Shown: positions 27,011 through 36,544, counted from the first letter of the stretch. The stretch: 54,480 bases of DNA from Deltaproteobacteria bacterium (GCA_003235365.1 QJWJ01000432.1:1-54480), one strand, 5' to 3'. Numbers and translations are program-made. The notes: generated by a model from the letters alone, not told the origin.

Positions 27011-27811
27011 GTGGCCAGCTCTCGAGCGAAGACCATCAGGATAGGGTTCCTGCTGACTGTGTTGGCTGGCGTGCTGCTGTTCGCGTGGCGCGACGTGAGT
27101 CGACGCAATGCCCGCAACGAGTGGCGAGACCCGCTGTCGGTTGGCGTCGTCATCTTGGACGCTTCCGGCCCTGTTTCCGCTTTGGACCCGGCTGCCGTCG
27201 CGACGCTGCACAGTGGCATCGGCGCCTTGGGCAACCGCCTGTCGCGTGAGTACGAGCGCTACCACACCACCACGCGAAGCATGATACAGACGGTGCCCTA
27301 TGGTCCGGTTGCCGTCGATGCAGCGCCGCCGCAGCTGGAAGCAGACGACTGGTGGTCGCTCGTGAAGTACACCTGGGACGTGCAGCGCTACGTTTGGAAT
27401 GTCGATTCGCGTGCCGCGGTGCCAAGTCGGGGGCTGGATTCGCGAATCTACATCGTCGCGACGCCGGTGCGAGACGCTGCTGCAAAGTGGGTCGAAGGCG
27501 CGAGCCAACAGGGTGGGCGTTTTGGGTTTGCCGTTGTCGAGCTCGATGAGTCCACCGTGGACCTTGTCTTGTTCGTCGCGGCTCACGAATTGATGCACAC
27601 CCTGGGCGCCAGCGACAAGTACACCGCTTCAGGGACGCTCATTCCCGATGGTTTGGGCGATCCGGAGCAGAAGCCATTGTTCCCGCAGCGCTACGCCGAG
27701 GTGATGGCGCGCAACCGTGTACTCGGGCCTGGGCGCGAAGTCGTGCCCGAGACCCTCGACGAGCTGCGAGTCGGGAGGTTGACGGCTCGGGAGATCGGCT
27801 GGTTGCGGTGA
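27011..27811 (+). CDS. Membrane-anchored protein with metzincin-type HExxHxxGxxD motif
   Basis: About 266 residues from GTG 27011; in-frame TTG codons at 26975 and 26981 (the latter itself within a ttGGAGG box) are alternatives. One N-terminal membrane helix (IRIGFLLTVLAGVLLFAW) anchors or exports it. Residues ~192-202 read HELMHTLGASD, the full zinc-binding HExxHxxGxxD consensus of metzincins. No Met-turn is clearly visible downstream; the AEVMARN segment (Met about 30 residues on) is a candidate. The rest (DWWSLVKYTWDVQRYVW and surroundings) matches no family I know. It follows the helicase by 50 bases in the same direction. Likely a periplasmic or surface zinc peptidase. Confidence 0.7.
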   Translation: MASSRAKTIRIGFLLTVLAGVLLFAWRDVSRRNARNEWRDPLSVGVVILDASGPVSALDPAAVATLHSGIGALGNRLSREYERYHTTTRSMIQTVPYGPVAVDAAPPQLEADDWWSLVKYTWDVQRYVWNVDSRAAVPSRGLDSRIYIVATPVRDAAAKWVEGASQQGGRFGFAVVELDESTVDLVLFVAAHELMHTLGASDKYTASGTLIPDGLGDPEQKPLFPQRYAEVMARNRVLGPGREVVPETLDELRVGRLTAREIGWLR

Positions 27812-27852
27812 AGCCGTATCGGCGTCTGGTGCCGCCCTGGCGGTTGTCCTGG

Positions 27853-27901
27853 CGAGAGCTACGGGGCGCCCCCGAGAGCTACGGGGAGCCTCTGAGAGCT
27901 C
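27853..27901. repeat. 20-bp direct repeat
   Basis: cgagagctacggggcgcccc is followed directly by a second copy differing only in its last bases (27873-27892) and then by a partial third copy (tgagagct). It spans the junction between the metzincin-like gene and the stop of the convergent methyltransferase gene. Coding for the methyltransferase's last residues includes part of it. Confidence 0.8.
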
Positions 27902-30821
27902 GTTCGATCGAGACGATGAGTGCGCGTCGCGATTCGGGAACGTCCAAGTCATCGCAGTGCAAACTTGTGGGCGATGCCAGCGCCGAATCCATCACGCGGC
28001 TGTCTCGCGTGCTTTGCACGAGCACCTTGAACACGGGGTTGCCCAGAAATTCAGCCATCGACTCGTTGGTGGATTGGTCGACGAGGCCAGGGAGATCGTC
28101 GCCGACCAGGTCCCGTTCCGGGCCGAAGTGCGCGACCTTCAGGCCCACGCGTGCGCCCGTGTCGGCCAGTTCGGTGAAGTTCACATCGGCCGTCAAGTCT
28201 TGGCTGCCCGGGACCGCGTAGGGGTCGTTGGGACGGGGTACGTAGTCGTCCCATTGGCCATACACTCGAAACGGAAACTCCCCACGGCGCGCGCCGTCGA
28301 TGATCCCACGTGTCGTTCCTCCGTAGTCGATGGTGACGACGTAGCCTGCAGTCAACGATTCGCCGAGTTCGTGAATGAAGCGACTGGCGTGCAGGTTGAG
28401 GTAGCAGACGACTCCCGACGGCTCGGCGGCGAGCGCTCTTGCGTATTGCCCGGCGTGAAGGGCCAGGTGTTCGTTCACCCCTTCAACCATTGCGACGGGC
28501 ACGTAGAGCTCCTCGAACCAGAGGTGAAGCAGCAGTTCGGTGCGGCGCTCGGGTGCCAGTGTGCAGACCGAACCCATCACGCGCTCGTAGAGAGCGTCGT
28601 CCACGTAGCATTCGCCTGGGTTCCGATCGAAATCGAACTGGGCTCTGAGCCTTTGATCGACGTCGGTGACCGCCTTTGCGAGCTCTCGGGGCAATGCTGA
28701 TCGCAATTGGGCGCCGATGCGCGGGACCACGAGCGTGGCCAGCGCTTGCCCGTGTTGGCTCAGAAGAACCTTGTGTACGCCGAAGGCGTCAGGGACCTCG
28801 TTGGTCAGGATCAGCCCGCGTACACCGTCGGCGAAGTCTCGGCGCAGCGTTACCGCGGGGCGGCGAGCATCGCCCTCGAGCACCGTGGCATCGTCTCCCA
28901 GTAGCGCTCGCTGTGTCTGTCGCAACGATTCGGAGCGCTCGTAGATCCGATATTGAAGAACGGACGCGAACCGCTGCCAATTCTGCCCACTCGTGGCGCG
29001 CTCTCTGACGGCGTCGATGAAGTCACGCGCCAGGCGCGCGTTGCCCGCACCGAACTCGACGACGACGAACGGATCGTCTTCGCGAAGTTCACTATGGGCG
29101 ACCATCTCGGTCCACATCTTCAAGGCGAGGGTGGCGAGCCAACCCCCGTAGCGCGGTGACAACGCTTCGGGGTTGGTCGTGAAATGCCCGGCTCGCCCAA
29201 ATTCGACCCGATGGGCGTAATAGCCCCAGCGGGGGTCGTGCAATGCCGTATCCATGTAGTGTTCGAAGCTGCAGAAGCGCTGAACGGCTTGCTCTTGCAG
29301 CTCGTCCGACGGCAGCTGCGCGCCGAAGCGTTCGTCGTTGGCCAACTCGCGCGCTACTCCGCTCGCGGGCTCACCCAGACTCGCCACGGTGCCCTCAGTG
29401 TCACTCGACGTCACGCGCCCGAAGTCGAGGCGGCGGGCGATTCGACGCAAGTCTTTTGCCGCTGGCACTTTCGCCAGCAACGAGTCCAAACGCCGGTGCG
29501 GCCAGTGGCGCAAGATCTGTCGTGACAGCGCGGTGCGTGAACGCGAAGGCACCCGGGCTTCGGTGAGTAGTTGCTGGAGCCCGACTTCGTCGAGGTCGTT
29601 TACCTGAATCCTGCTCGCGTCTCGAGCCGGCGCGTTTCCGATTTCGCCCGCCAATCTCTGCAAGAGTTCTGCAATGTCGGAGCTTGCGTCGCTGCTCGCA
29701 GTGCTGGGTGCCGCGCGGTGACGCAACTGCAGGAGACGGCACTTCTGCTGCAGTGCTGTCAGCCGCCACCAGTGCTCCCGCAAGTCGTGGCCAAAGCTGA
29801 CAGGTAACTCCCCTCGTAGGAACCGCTCGACCCACGGCCGGTAGGCATGCCCCTCAGCGCTGTACGCGAACTCCTCGAGCCACCGTGTTGCCTGGTTGCG
29901 GCCTTCGTTTTCGTCCCGGTCCAGGTCGCGATATCGATAGCGCAGGCCACGAACCAGTCCTTCGAACGCCACCGTCGGGTTGGATGCCACAACCGGTAGC
30001 CCGACGAGATCGTCCCCGACGGCCCAGTCTTCGTAGGTCATCAGCTGCACGAGATAGAGCAAGAGCAGGTTGGGGCTGATGCCGCCTTCTCGTCGGCGTA
30101 GCGCCGTCATGCGCACGTCGAAGCTCCCGTCTTCGCGTCGTCGGACGACGAAGTCGCCATCATTGATGAACACGTCGGTGACAGCCGTCCCGCCATCCGC
30201 CTCGGGCTCGTAGTGGTAGACCAGCGCGGCGACCATCTCCACGAGTAGGGTTGCCGTCGCTGTGTCGCCGAGAGACACGCCCCAGGCCTGCGTGCCCTCG
30301 TACCGTTCGATCTGCACCGCCCCCCGTCGCAGCGCGATGGGGTGGTAGTTGTTCCAGTCGGCAAAAACCGCGACTCGAATGGCGTCATTGCTCGCCGTGC
30401 AGGTGACGGGCTTGGGTGCGAACCGGGTGAGTCCGTGCGAGATGAAGTAGCTGGCGTTCTGGAAGGTATGGTGGGGAACGTCGCATTTGGCGCGACCGCG
30501 CCGCCCCGGCTCGTCGAGTGCCCTGGGGATCTGCATGACGAGGGAGCTCCCATCATCGTCGTAGTGTATGTTCCAGGTGAGCACGCCCTTCTGTACGGCC
30601 GCGATACTGGATGGTCTGTTGGGCGTGCGGAGGCCGCTGATTATCGGGCCGAGATGCTCGCGTTCGACGCGACTGACGATCGCGCCGTCGTACAGTCGCC
30701 CGGGGTGCGACGTGATCAGATTGTCTTTCGACCATCGGCTCGACAAGAGGGATGACGCCGCCGGAAGGCCCAACGGAAACGAGTTGGGCCCTCCGGGAGA
30801 CTGCGCGCGTCCGTTGCTCAT
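27879..30821 (-). CDS. MidA/NDUFAF7-like methyltransferase with long novel N-terminus
   Basis: 980 residues, about 2.5 times a normal MidA protein (~380). The C-terminal ~450 residues carry the MidA pattern: MDTALHDPRWGYYAH, GHFTTNPEALSPRYGGWLA, VVVEFGAGNARLARDF (the SAM-binding GxGxG strand) and later a DYGG motif (VVTIDYGGTTRG). NDUFAF7/MidA methylates an arginine of a complex I subunit in mitochondria and is needed for complex I. The N-terminal ~500 residues have no motif I recognise. Two features stand out there: ASNDAIRVAVFADWNNYHP and a helical Arg-rich stretch just before the methyltransferase part. Whether they form one enzyme or a binding module is unknown. No complex I genes are nearby. 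Confidence 0.75.
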   Translation of the reverse strand: MSNGRAQSPGGPNSFPLGLPAASSLLSSRWSKDNLITSHPGRLYDGAIVSRVEREHLGPIISGLRTPNRPSSIAAVQKGVLTWNIHYDDDGSSLVMQIPRALDEPGRRGRAKCDVPHHTFQNASYFISHGLTRFAPKPVTCTASNDAIRVAVFADWNNYHPIALRRGAVQIERYEGTQAWGVSLGDTATATLLVEMVAALVYHYEPEADGGTAVTDVFINDGDFVVRRREDGSFDVRMTALRRREGGISPNLLLLYLVQLMTYEDWAVGDDLVGLPVVASNPTVAFEGLVRGLRYRYRDLDRDENEGRNQATRWLEEFAYSAEGHAYRPWVERFLRGELPVSFGHDLREHWWRLTALQQKCRLLQLRHRAAPSTASSDASSDIAELLQRLAGEIGNAPARDASRIQVNDLDEVGLQQLLTEARVPSRSRTALSRQILRHWPHRRLDSLLAKVPAAKDLRRIARRLDFGRVTSSDTEGTVASLGEPASGVARELANDERFGAQLPSDELQEQAVQRFCSFEHYMDTALHDPRWGYYAHRVEFGRAGHFTTNPEALSPRYGGWLATLALKMWTEMVAHSELREDDPFVVVEFGAGNARLARDFIDAVRERATSGQNWQRFASVLQYRIYERSESLRQTQRALLGDDATVLEGDARRPAVTLRRDFADGVRGLILTNEVPDAFGVHKVLLSQHGQALATLVVPRIGAQLRSALPRELAKAVTDVDQRLRAQFDFDRNPGECYVDDALYERVMGSVCTLAPERRTELLLHLWFEELYVPVAMVEGVNEHLALHAGQYARALAAEPSGVVCYLNLHASRFIHELGESLTAGYVVTIDYGGTTRGIIDGARRGEFPFRVYGQWDDYVPRPNDPYAVPGSQDLTADVNFTELADTGARVGLKVAHFGPERDLVGDDLPGLVDQSTNESMAEFLGNPVFKVLVQSTRDSRVMDSALASPTSLHCDDLDVPESRRALIVSIERALRGSP

Positions 30822-30989
30822 CGCGACGAAGATCCGCCGAGAAAGCTACTTCGCGCAACCCGCTGCTGCACTGCGGCGCACCAATGCGAGAAAAATCGGC
30901 TGTACGCCGCCACGACGGAGAGTTGCCTCTCAGATTGTGACGTCGAACTTGCCCGAGCGCGTAGCGAGAGCGCTTCGAAGTCTGCAGCG

Positions 30990-31814
30990 CTACGCGACGT
31001 TGTGGATGTGCACGTCCCGTTGCGGGAAAGGGATCGAGATGCCAGCCTTGTCGAGTGCCTTCTTGCTGTCGGTGAGTGTCGCGAAGTACACGTCCCAATA
31101 GTCAGCGCTCGTGCACCATGGGCGCACCGCCAAGTTCACCGAGCTGTCGGCCAACTCCAGCACTTCGATCGTCGGGGCGGGATCGGAGAGCACCTTCGGG
31201 TTGTTCTCCAATACCTCGCGTAGCACACGTTTGGCTTCGTCGATGTCCGCTTCGTACGCAACGCCGATGACCAAGTCGACGCGAAGGGTGCCTTCCACCG
31301 TGTAGTTGACGATGCTTCCGTTCGATAGCGGCCCGTTGGGGATGACAATCCGTCGATTGGCGCCGTTGGTGAGTACGGTGTTGAAGATCTGGATCTCTTT
31401 GACGACGCCGATGTGTCCCTGCGCTTCGATGACGTGACCGACGTTGAATGGCCTGAAAATCAGGATCAAGACCCCACCGGCGAAGTTGGATAGACTGCCC
31501 TGAAGCGCGAGACCGATGGCCAGTCCCGCTGCACCGAGGACCGCGACGAACGACGTCGTTTGAACGCCGACCATGCTGGCCACGCTGATGAACAAGACGC
31601 CCTTGAGCGTCCAGCTCAGCAAGCTGGACAAGAATGGCGCCAGTGTTTCGTCAACGCCACGTTTCGTGATGTGCTGGCGCGTCATCTTCACCGCTCGTCC
31701 GATCACCCACAGGCCAATGATCAGCGTGATGATCGCGAGCACGAGCTTGGGGACGTAACCCATGACCAAAGTGACTGCCTGATCCGTGTACTGCATCAAA
31801 ATCTCTGCATCCAT
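30990..31814 (-). CDS. mscS: MscS-family mechanosensitive channel
   Basis: 274 residues, close to E. coli MscS (286). Three N-terminal membrane helices: PKLVLAIITLIIGLWVIG, SLLSWTLKGVLFISVASMVGV, and the pore-lining VLGAAGLAIGLALQGSLSNFAGGVLILIF with the Gly/Ala-rich packing of TM3. The beta domain follows (GHIGVVKEIQIFNTVL, RRIVIPNGPLSNGSIVNYT), then the alpha/beta domain. Start ATG 31814 with a GGTGAG box upstream. Releases ions on membrane tension after osmotic downshock. Confidence 0.95.
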   Translation of the reverse strand: MDAEILMQYTDQAVTLVMGYVPKLVLAIITLIIGLWVIGRAVKMTRQHITKRGVDETLAPFLSSLLSWTLKGVLFISVASMVGVQTTSFVAVLGAAGLAIGLALQGSLSNFAGGVLILIFRPFNVGHVIEAQGHIGVVKEIQIFNTVLTNGANRRIVIPNGPLSNGSIVNYTVEGTLRVDLVIGVAYEADIDEAKRVLREVLENNPKVLSDPAPTIEVLELADSSVNLAVRPWCTSADYWDVYFATLTDSKKALDKAGISIPFPQRDVHIHNVA

Positions 31815-32392
31815 GGAGGGTCTCACCTTTCTGCTGGCGTAGGTGCCGAATGCTATACAAGCCCCGCAGTGATTGCGACACCTCGTGCTCGCTTGGGGGG
31901 CTGGTGCATCGCGTGATCGGTATTCAGCGACGCCCACGGGCTGCCAAATGAGCATTCGCGAATCGTGAACGCTCATTGGATGCAACCACGGAGAGTCTCG
32001 TCGAGGCGAACGGCGATTGCACTACCGCCATCGCTCGGCGCACGGGTTCGTCGCCGTGTGGTTTCACAACCATGTTCGGTTGGTCACCGCCGCCCAGATG
32101 TCTTTTCCGAGCTGCGTCATCGGTGACGTTTCGATGGGTGAGTGCTCCCGGACCGACGTCTTGGGCTGGCGGTCCGAATGTCCGGGAGGCTTCGCTCGTC
32201 AGTTTTGGTCGGTCGACGGCATCAAACACCGACGTCGTTGGCGCAATCGCTGCCTCAGTTGCGTTACCTGCGACGTGGCGTCGCATGCGGTGAGTAACGA
32301 ATTACGCGGTGCCGGAGCGACGCGCGGGCAGTCGGCGCGCGGGCCCAAAAATAGTCGTTCAGCGATGCCACAATCCACGTAGGATACGGCCG
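31815..32392. other. 578-bp divergent intergenic region
   Basis: Lies between the divergent MscS and ferritin-like genes. Several short open frames occur on both strands but none shows protein motifs or a ribosome box. I see no repeat or hairpin worth annotating. It should contain promoters for both genes. Confidence 0.45.
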
Positions 32393-33253
32393 GTGAAAGA
32401 CTTCAGTATCCACCGTTTTCTAGAACTGGCTGGCGGGGTACAGGTTGATGACCTGGATTGGGACTTGTGTCGAGAGGTCGGCGTCACTGACGTCGAGGCG
32501 CGGATCCTGCGCTACATGTCCGACACCGAGTCGCATACGCTGCTGTACATGAGGGATCTCCTCGCGGGGCACAGCACTCGCGATCCGGAGATCATTCAGT
32601 TCTTGTCGGTGTGGGTTTACGAGGAACTCTGCCATGGGCGAGCGATCGATCGGTTGTTGGACGTCGCTGGCCATCCCGTGTCCGAGGATCACGTCGCGAA
32701 GGTCGCGCAGAACTCTGCGATGCAAGAGTTCGTCGAAGCTGCGCTGTCACAGGCGGCAGCTTGGCTGACTCCTCGCTTCATCGCCGTTCACATGACGTGG
32801 GGTGCGATTAACGAGGCGACTGCCGCAGCGGCGTACCAGACGCTGGGGGAGCGGACCGCCAACCCCGTCGTCGCGAAGCTCGTCAATCGCATGGCTCGAC
32901 AGGAGCGCCGTCACATGAGTTTCTACTGGCATCAGGCCAAGAAGCGCATGGAAGGCGATCGCATCACCCAGAAGCTCGTCGAGCATGCCATCAAGCGTTT
33001 CTGGACCCTCGTCGGCTCCGGCGTCGGCGGAAGCGAGAACCTCGGATTCGTCGCATCGCACCTGTTCGGCGAGGAAGAACACCGACGCGGGTTGCGCTAT
33101 GCCGATCAGCTCATCTCCGGCTTGCCCGGAATGGAATGGTTCGACCTGGTCACGGCGCAGACTCAGCAACGCGCACGAACCTGGGAGCAGAAGTTCGGTC
33201 CCGCGACGTTCCGCACGAGCTCGAAGCTGCCCGACGCAACTCAGGTGGCGTAG
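32393..33253 (+). CDS. Ferritin-like di-iron protein (acyl-ACP desaturase-like)
   Basis: 286 residues from GTG 32393, with an AGGA box 9 bases upstream. Ligand pattern of the FA_desaturase_2/ferritin-like fold: EExxH in VYEELCHGRA, a lone Glu in GAINEATAAAAY and ExxH in RQERRHMSFYW, spaced along four helices. This supports a carboxylate-bridged di-iron centre. The family includes soluble acyl-ACP desaturases and related oxygenases; the substrate here cannot be told. The gene is followed after 5 bases by a small membrane protein, so the two are probably co-transcribed. Confidence 0.8.
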   Translation: MKDFSIHRFLELAGGVQVDDLDWDLCREVGVTDVEARILRYMSDTESHTLLYMRDLLAGHSTRDPEIIQFLSVWVYEELCHGRAIDRLLDVAGHPVSEDHVAKVAQNSAMQEFVEAALSQAAAWLTPRFIAVHMTWGAINEATAAAAYQTLGERTANPVVAKLVNRMARQERRHMSFYWHQAKKRMEGDRITQKLVEHAIKRFWTLVGSGVGGSENLGFVASHLFGEEEHRRGLRYADQLISGLPGMEWFDLVTAQTQQRARTWEQKFGPATFRTSSKLPDATQVA

Positions 33254-33258
33254 CTGTC

Positions 33259-33660
33259 ATGACCGGCACGGAGGGAGGGGGCGACTCGGCGCAGGTGCCT
33301 GGGGCGCTGCGCGCATGGTTCGTCGTTCACTTCGTCGCGGACTGGGTGTTCGCGATCCCCTTGTTCTTCTTTCCCGAAGCGTTTCTTGGCTGGCTGGGAT
33401 GGTCTCACCCGGATCCTGCGACTTCGCGTGTCGTGGCCGCAGCCCTGGTCGGGATCGGCACCCGCTCGCTGTTCGAGCGCAATGCCAGCCGGGCAACGTT
33501 TCGCTCACTGCTCGACCTGAAGATTCTCTGGTCCGCGACGGCCGCCCTCGGGCTCGGCTGGACCGCGGCGACGGCGGGGCCCCCCTTCGTCTGGGCGCTT
33601 TTTGGCGTGTTCGTGGCTTTCAACGGCCTGTGGACGTACTGGCGTCTGCGCCTTCGCTGA
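33259..33660 (+). CDS. Small membrane protein of unknown function
   Basis: 133 residues with about four hydrophobic segments (AWFVVHFVADWVFAIPLFF, SRVVAAALVGIGTR, LDLKILWSATAALGLGW, FVWALFGVFVAFNGLWTYW). No known catalytic motif is visible. The ATG lies 5 bases after the di-iron protein stop, pointing to a joint role at the membrane. Confidence 0.75.
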   Translation: MTGTEGGGDSAQVPGALRAWFVVHFVADWVFAIPLFFFPEAFLGWLGWSHPDPATSRVVAAALVGIGTRSLFERNASRATFRSLLDLKILWSATAALGLGWTAATAGPPFVWALFGVFVAFNGLWTYWRLRLR

Positions 33661-33702
33661 GATCGGTTCGCGACGAGGCGGTTCGACGTGTCAGTCTGTT
33701 AG

Positions 33703-35253
33703 ATGGTGTGGTCCTCTGCGAGTCGCCGGTTTCCCTCCGTGAAGTGGGTTGTCTTCTTGACGCTCGCGCTCGCGTGTTCGCGTCGCACCAAACAGGATGC
33801 ACCAGCGGTAACGACCGCTCCCCCCGGGTCGAGCACCCGAACACCTTCGGAGTCGTTGGATGACCCGGTCACGAGCGCTTCCACGCCGCTGAACTCTGGC
33901 GTGTCGAACCCGACTGCCAGCGCTGAACTTCGTTTCGTGGTGATTGGAGGCGGACCGGTCCCCGAGAGCAACGAGGTGTCACTCGAACAGGACGTCGATC
34001 TGGTGCGACGCAATCTCCCGGGCACCGGTCTCGTGCTGTTTGCGGGGGGAACGGGCTCGCCCACGGTGCGGGAGCTATCGCCCACGGTTGCCGCTGACCG
34101 GGTCCGGCTCGAACTCGGCGACTTGTTCGCTCCTCGCCCGGGTCGCCGCAGCCGCTATCGGGCCGCCCGCTTTCAGGCGCGCAGTGCGACGCTCGACAAC
34201 GTCGAGCAAACACTGTCGGCCGCGCTGGCGGGTGGTGACGGATCGCTGTTGGTGTACATTGCTGCGCATGGTGATCGCGGTGATGCCGCGCGTGACAACT
34301 CGGTCGCATTGTGGGGCGGCGGTGTGCTGAGTGTGGCTCGATTGGCCGAGCTTCACGAGCGCCGCTCGCGACCAATGCGATTGGTGGCGACGTCGTGTTT
34401 CTCCGGCGGGTTTGGCGAGCTCGCTTTCGCCTCGGCTGATCCGAAACGAAGGCGCCCGTCGAAGGTGCCTCGTTGTGGCGTGTTTGCGGGCACGGCGGAC
34501 CGCGAGACGAGCGGCTGCGATCCCAATCCGAATCGTCGATCCCAAGAGAGCTACGGCTTGCATTTGGCGCACGCGCTTGCGGGGCAACGCAAAGACGGCA
34601 GTCCGTTGCCGGTCGCGCCGGCCGACTTCGATGCGGACGGCAAGATCGGTTTGCTCGACGCGCACACTTGGGCTCGAATCGAAGCGGTATCGTTCGACGT
34701 GCCCACCACCACGTCAGAGCGCTGGCTCCGGGCGGTCGAGCCCGGATCGGCGCCGATAGACCTCCGACTGTCACCCGAAGATGCCGCGGTCGTCGAGCGT
34801 CTGGGCAGAGCACTGGGCGTGACCGACGAGCAATCCGCAAGTGCGCGCTGGCAGGAACTCGATCGCCAGATCGCGGCGGTGAACGATGAGCTCGACGATG
34901 TCGAGGCAGAACTCGCCACCAGCGAAGACGCGCTTGCGACCCAGCTGTTGGAGCGTTGGCCCGTTCTCGACGACGCGTTTCATCCCGACTTCGAGGCGAC
35001 CTTCGCGGCGAATCGCGACGCGATTGCACAGCTGTTCGAGCGCTCCGACGACGCCGAACGACGACGCCTGGCCGCGCAGCGGAGCGATCAGCTGTACGGC
35101 GCGCTCGATCGTGCGGCCGTCGCCGAGGCTCGCATCCTGCGCCTGCTTCGGGCGTACGAGACACTTCACAAACTCGCCGCGCTCACCCGACGTCAGGGCG
35201 AGGGCAGTGAGTACTATCAGCGACTGTTGAGCTGTGAGCGGGCGCCGTTGTAG
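33703..35253 (+). CDS. Caspase-like (C14/C13 fold) lipoprotein
   Basis: 516 residues. The N-terminal signal ends in LTLALACS, a lipobox, so the protein is likely membrane-anchored outside the cytoplasm. A caspase-fold protease core occupies residues ~75-330: FVVIGGG opening strand, catalytic His in LLVYIAAHGDRGD and catalytic Cys in LVATSCFSGGF. A DADGKIGLLDAH stretch could bind calcium. The C-terminal ~180 residues are helical and charged (ELDRQIAAVNDELDDVEAEL), probably coiled coil. Bacterial caspase homologues act in regulated proteolysis or cell death; the target is unknown. Single gene. Confidence 0.83.
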   Translation: MVWSSASRRFPSVKWVVFLTLALACSRRTKQDAPAVTTAPPGSSTRTPSESLDDPVTSASTPLNSGVSNPTASAELRFVVIGGGPVPESNEVSLEQDVDLVRRNLPGTGLVLFAGGTGSPTVRELSPTVAADRVRLELGDLFAPRPGRRSRYRAARFQARSATLDNVEQTLSAALAGGDGSLLVYIAAHGDRGDAARDNSVALWGGGVLSVARLAELHERRSRPMRLVATSCFSGGFGELAFASADPKRRRPSKVPRCGVFAGTADRETSGCDPNPNRRSQESYGLHLAHALAGQRKDGSPLPVAPADFDADGKIGLLDAHTWARIEAVSFDVPTTTSERWLRAVEPGSAPIDLRLSPEDAAVVERLGRALGVTDEQSASARWQELDRQIAAVNDELDDVEAELATSEDALATQLLERWPVLDDAFHPDFEATFAANRDAIAQLFERSDDAERRRLAAQRSDQLYGALDRAAVAEARILRLLRAYETLHKLAALTRRQGEGSEYYQRLLSCERAPL

Positions 35254-35279
35254 TTGCCTTGTTGCGGCAGCTCCGGTTG

Positions 35280-36500
35280 CTACTCCTTGGTTGCCACAAA
35301 AGCCGTCCACCCCTCAGGTAGTTCGAAGTGCGCATACCGATCCAGACGCTCACTGCGAAACCCGACCGCGTTCAAAGCCTGTTCGACCCGGGCCGGCTCG
35401 AATAGCGACAACCGATGCACTTCGCGGCGGTGTCGATGCAGGCCGCCCCGTGGGGCGAAGGTGTCGATCGTGCGCGTCAGTGTGGCAGTGTCGCCATCCT
35501 CTCGCTCGTCGAGACAAACGAAGCTGTCATCGTGGTTCCACATCAGGGTTCTACGCCCCGAAGGACCGCTCCGCCCAGGGCCCGCGACGTCGAAGAGCAG
35601 GACTCCCCCGGGTCGCAACCCCTTCCAAATCGTCTCGAGCCGTCGCTCCAGCAGCGCAGCATCGGGAGTGACCGAGGCGCTGCAGTAGCCGAATGCTTCG
35701 CCGATCGCGGTGACCGCAACACAGTCGTCGATCGGGCAGGCCCAGAGCGAGCCGGTGACGAAGCCAGCGTCCGGCGCGTGTTTGGTCGCGATGGCAATCA
35801 TGGCTGGTGAGATGTCGACGCCAATCACGTCGAAGCCGGCTTGGGTCAATGCCAGGGCCGAGACTCCCGTGCCACACGCGAGCTCGACCACGGCGCCGGA
35901 CTCGACGCCTCGCTCGTGGAGCGCTTCCAGCAGAACTTCCGCGGCTCCCCGCGCGACATGTCCGAAGTGTTCGTGGTGCACGCGCGCCAGATCGACATCG
36001 TACAAGTCGAGCGCGTCCGTCGAGGTCCCGTCGCTGATGTCGCTGGGGTCGAACCGCTTCGTCATCAAGGTGCGACCGTTGGAGTTGTATCCTCGGTGTC
36101 GATACAGCCGTGCGGCTCGGTGTCGGTGTGGCTCGACCTCGAGGTGCAGGGCGGCGACTCCCCGCTCGATGCTCAGGTTCTCCGCGAGCTGAATCGCCGT
36201 GGTACCCAAACCGTTTCCACGCCACGCGGGCGCAACGAACAATTCGTCGACGAAGGCGTCGCGTCCGCCGTACTCAAAACTGCGCCCCATGGTTACCGCG
36301 ACGTACGCGGCGACTTCACCGCCGAGATCTGCGACCCAGACACCACCCCAGCAAGGATCGTTGCGCAGCTCGTTCAGCAGCGTGCTCGCGCGCGCTGCAT
36401 CGAATGGATAGCCTTCCTCGGCGTAGTACGCGCGCATCAGGTCCAGGATTGCCTCGTGATCCGCAGCGGTCTGCGGCCGATACGGGGTGGGGCATTTCAT
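35280..36500 (-). CDS. GNAT acetyltransferase fused to SAM methyltransferase
   Basis: 406 residues from ATG 36500. Residues ~1-155 form a GNAT domain: ADHEAILDLMRAYY, VDELFVAPAWRGNGLGTTAIQLAE (the acetyl-CoA binding R/Q-x-x-G-x-G/A motif as WRGNGLG) and a RLYRHRGY C-terminal strand. Residues ~190-400 are a class I methyltransferase with motif I VVELACGTGVSAL, then GFDVIGVDISPAMI and a later LFDVAGPG. Either half is common alone; the pairing on one chain suggests two steps on one substrate, or independent roles. Convergent with the caspase-like gene. Confidence 0.88.
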   Translation of the reverse strand: MKCPTPYRPQTAADHEAILDLMRAYYAEEGYPFDAARASTLLNELRNDPCWGGVWVADLGGEVAAYVAVTMGRSFEYGGRDAFVDELFVAPAWRGNGLGTTAIQLAENLSIERGVAALHLEVEPHRHRAARLYRHRGYNSNGRTLMTKRFDPSDISDGTSTDALDLYDVDLARVHHEHFGHVARGAAEVLLEALHERGVESGAVVELACGTGVSALALTQAGFDVIGVDISPAMIAIATKHAPDAGFVTGSLWACPIDDCVAVTAIGEAFGYCSASVTPDAALLERRLETIWKGLRPGGVLLFDVAGPGRSGPSGRRTLMWNHDDSFVCLDEREDGDTATLTRTIDTFAPRGGLHRHRREVHRLSLFEPARVEQALNAVGFRSERLDRYAHFELPEGWTAFVATKE

Positions 36501-36544
36501 CACGCCGACAGATAGCACTTCGCTCGTCACTTTGCTGCGTGCAG

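Noticed and set aside
31924..32286. 120-codon minus-strand frame between MscS and the ferritin-like gene
   Set aside because: No start context, no hydrophobic core pattern or motifs; treated as intergenic.
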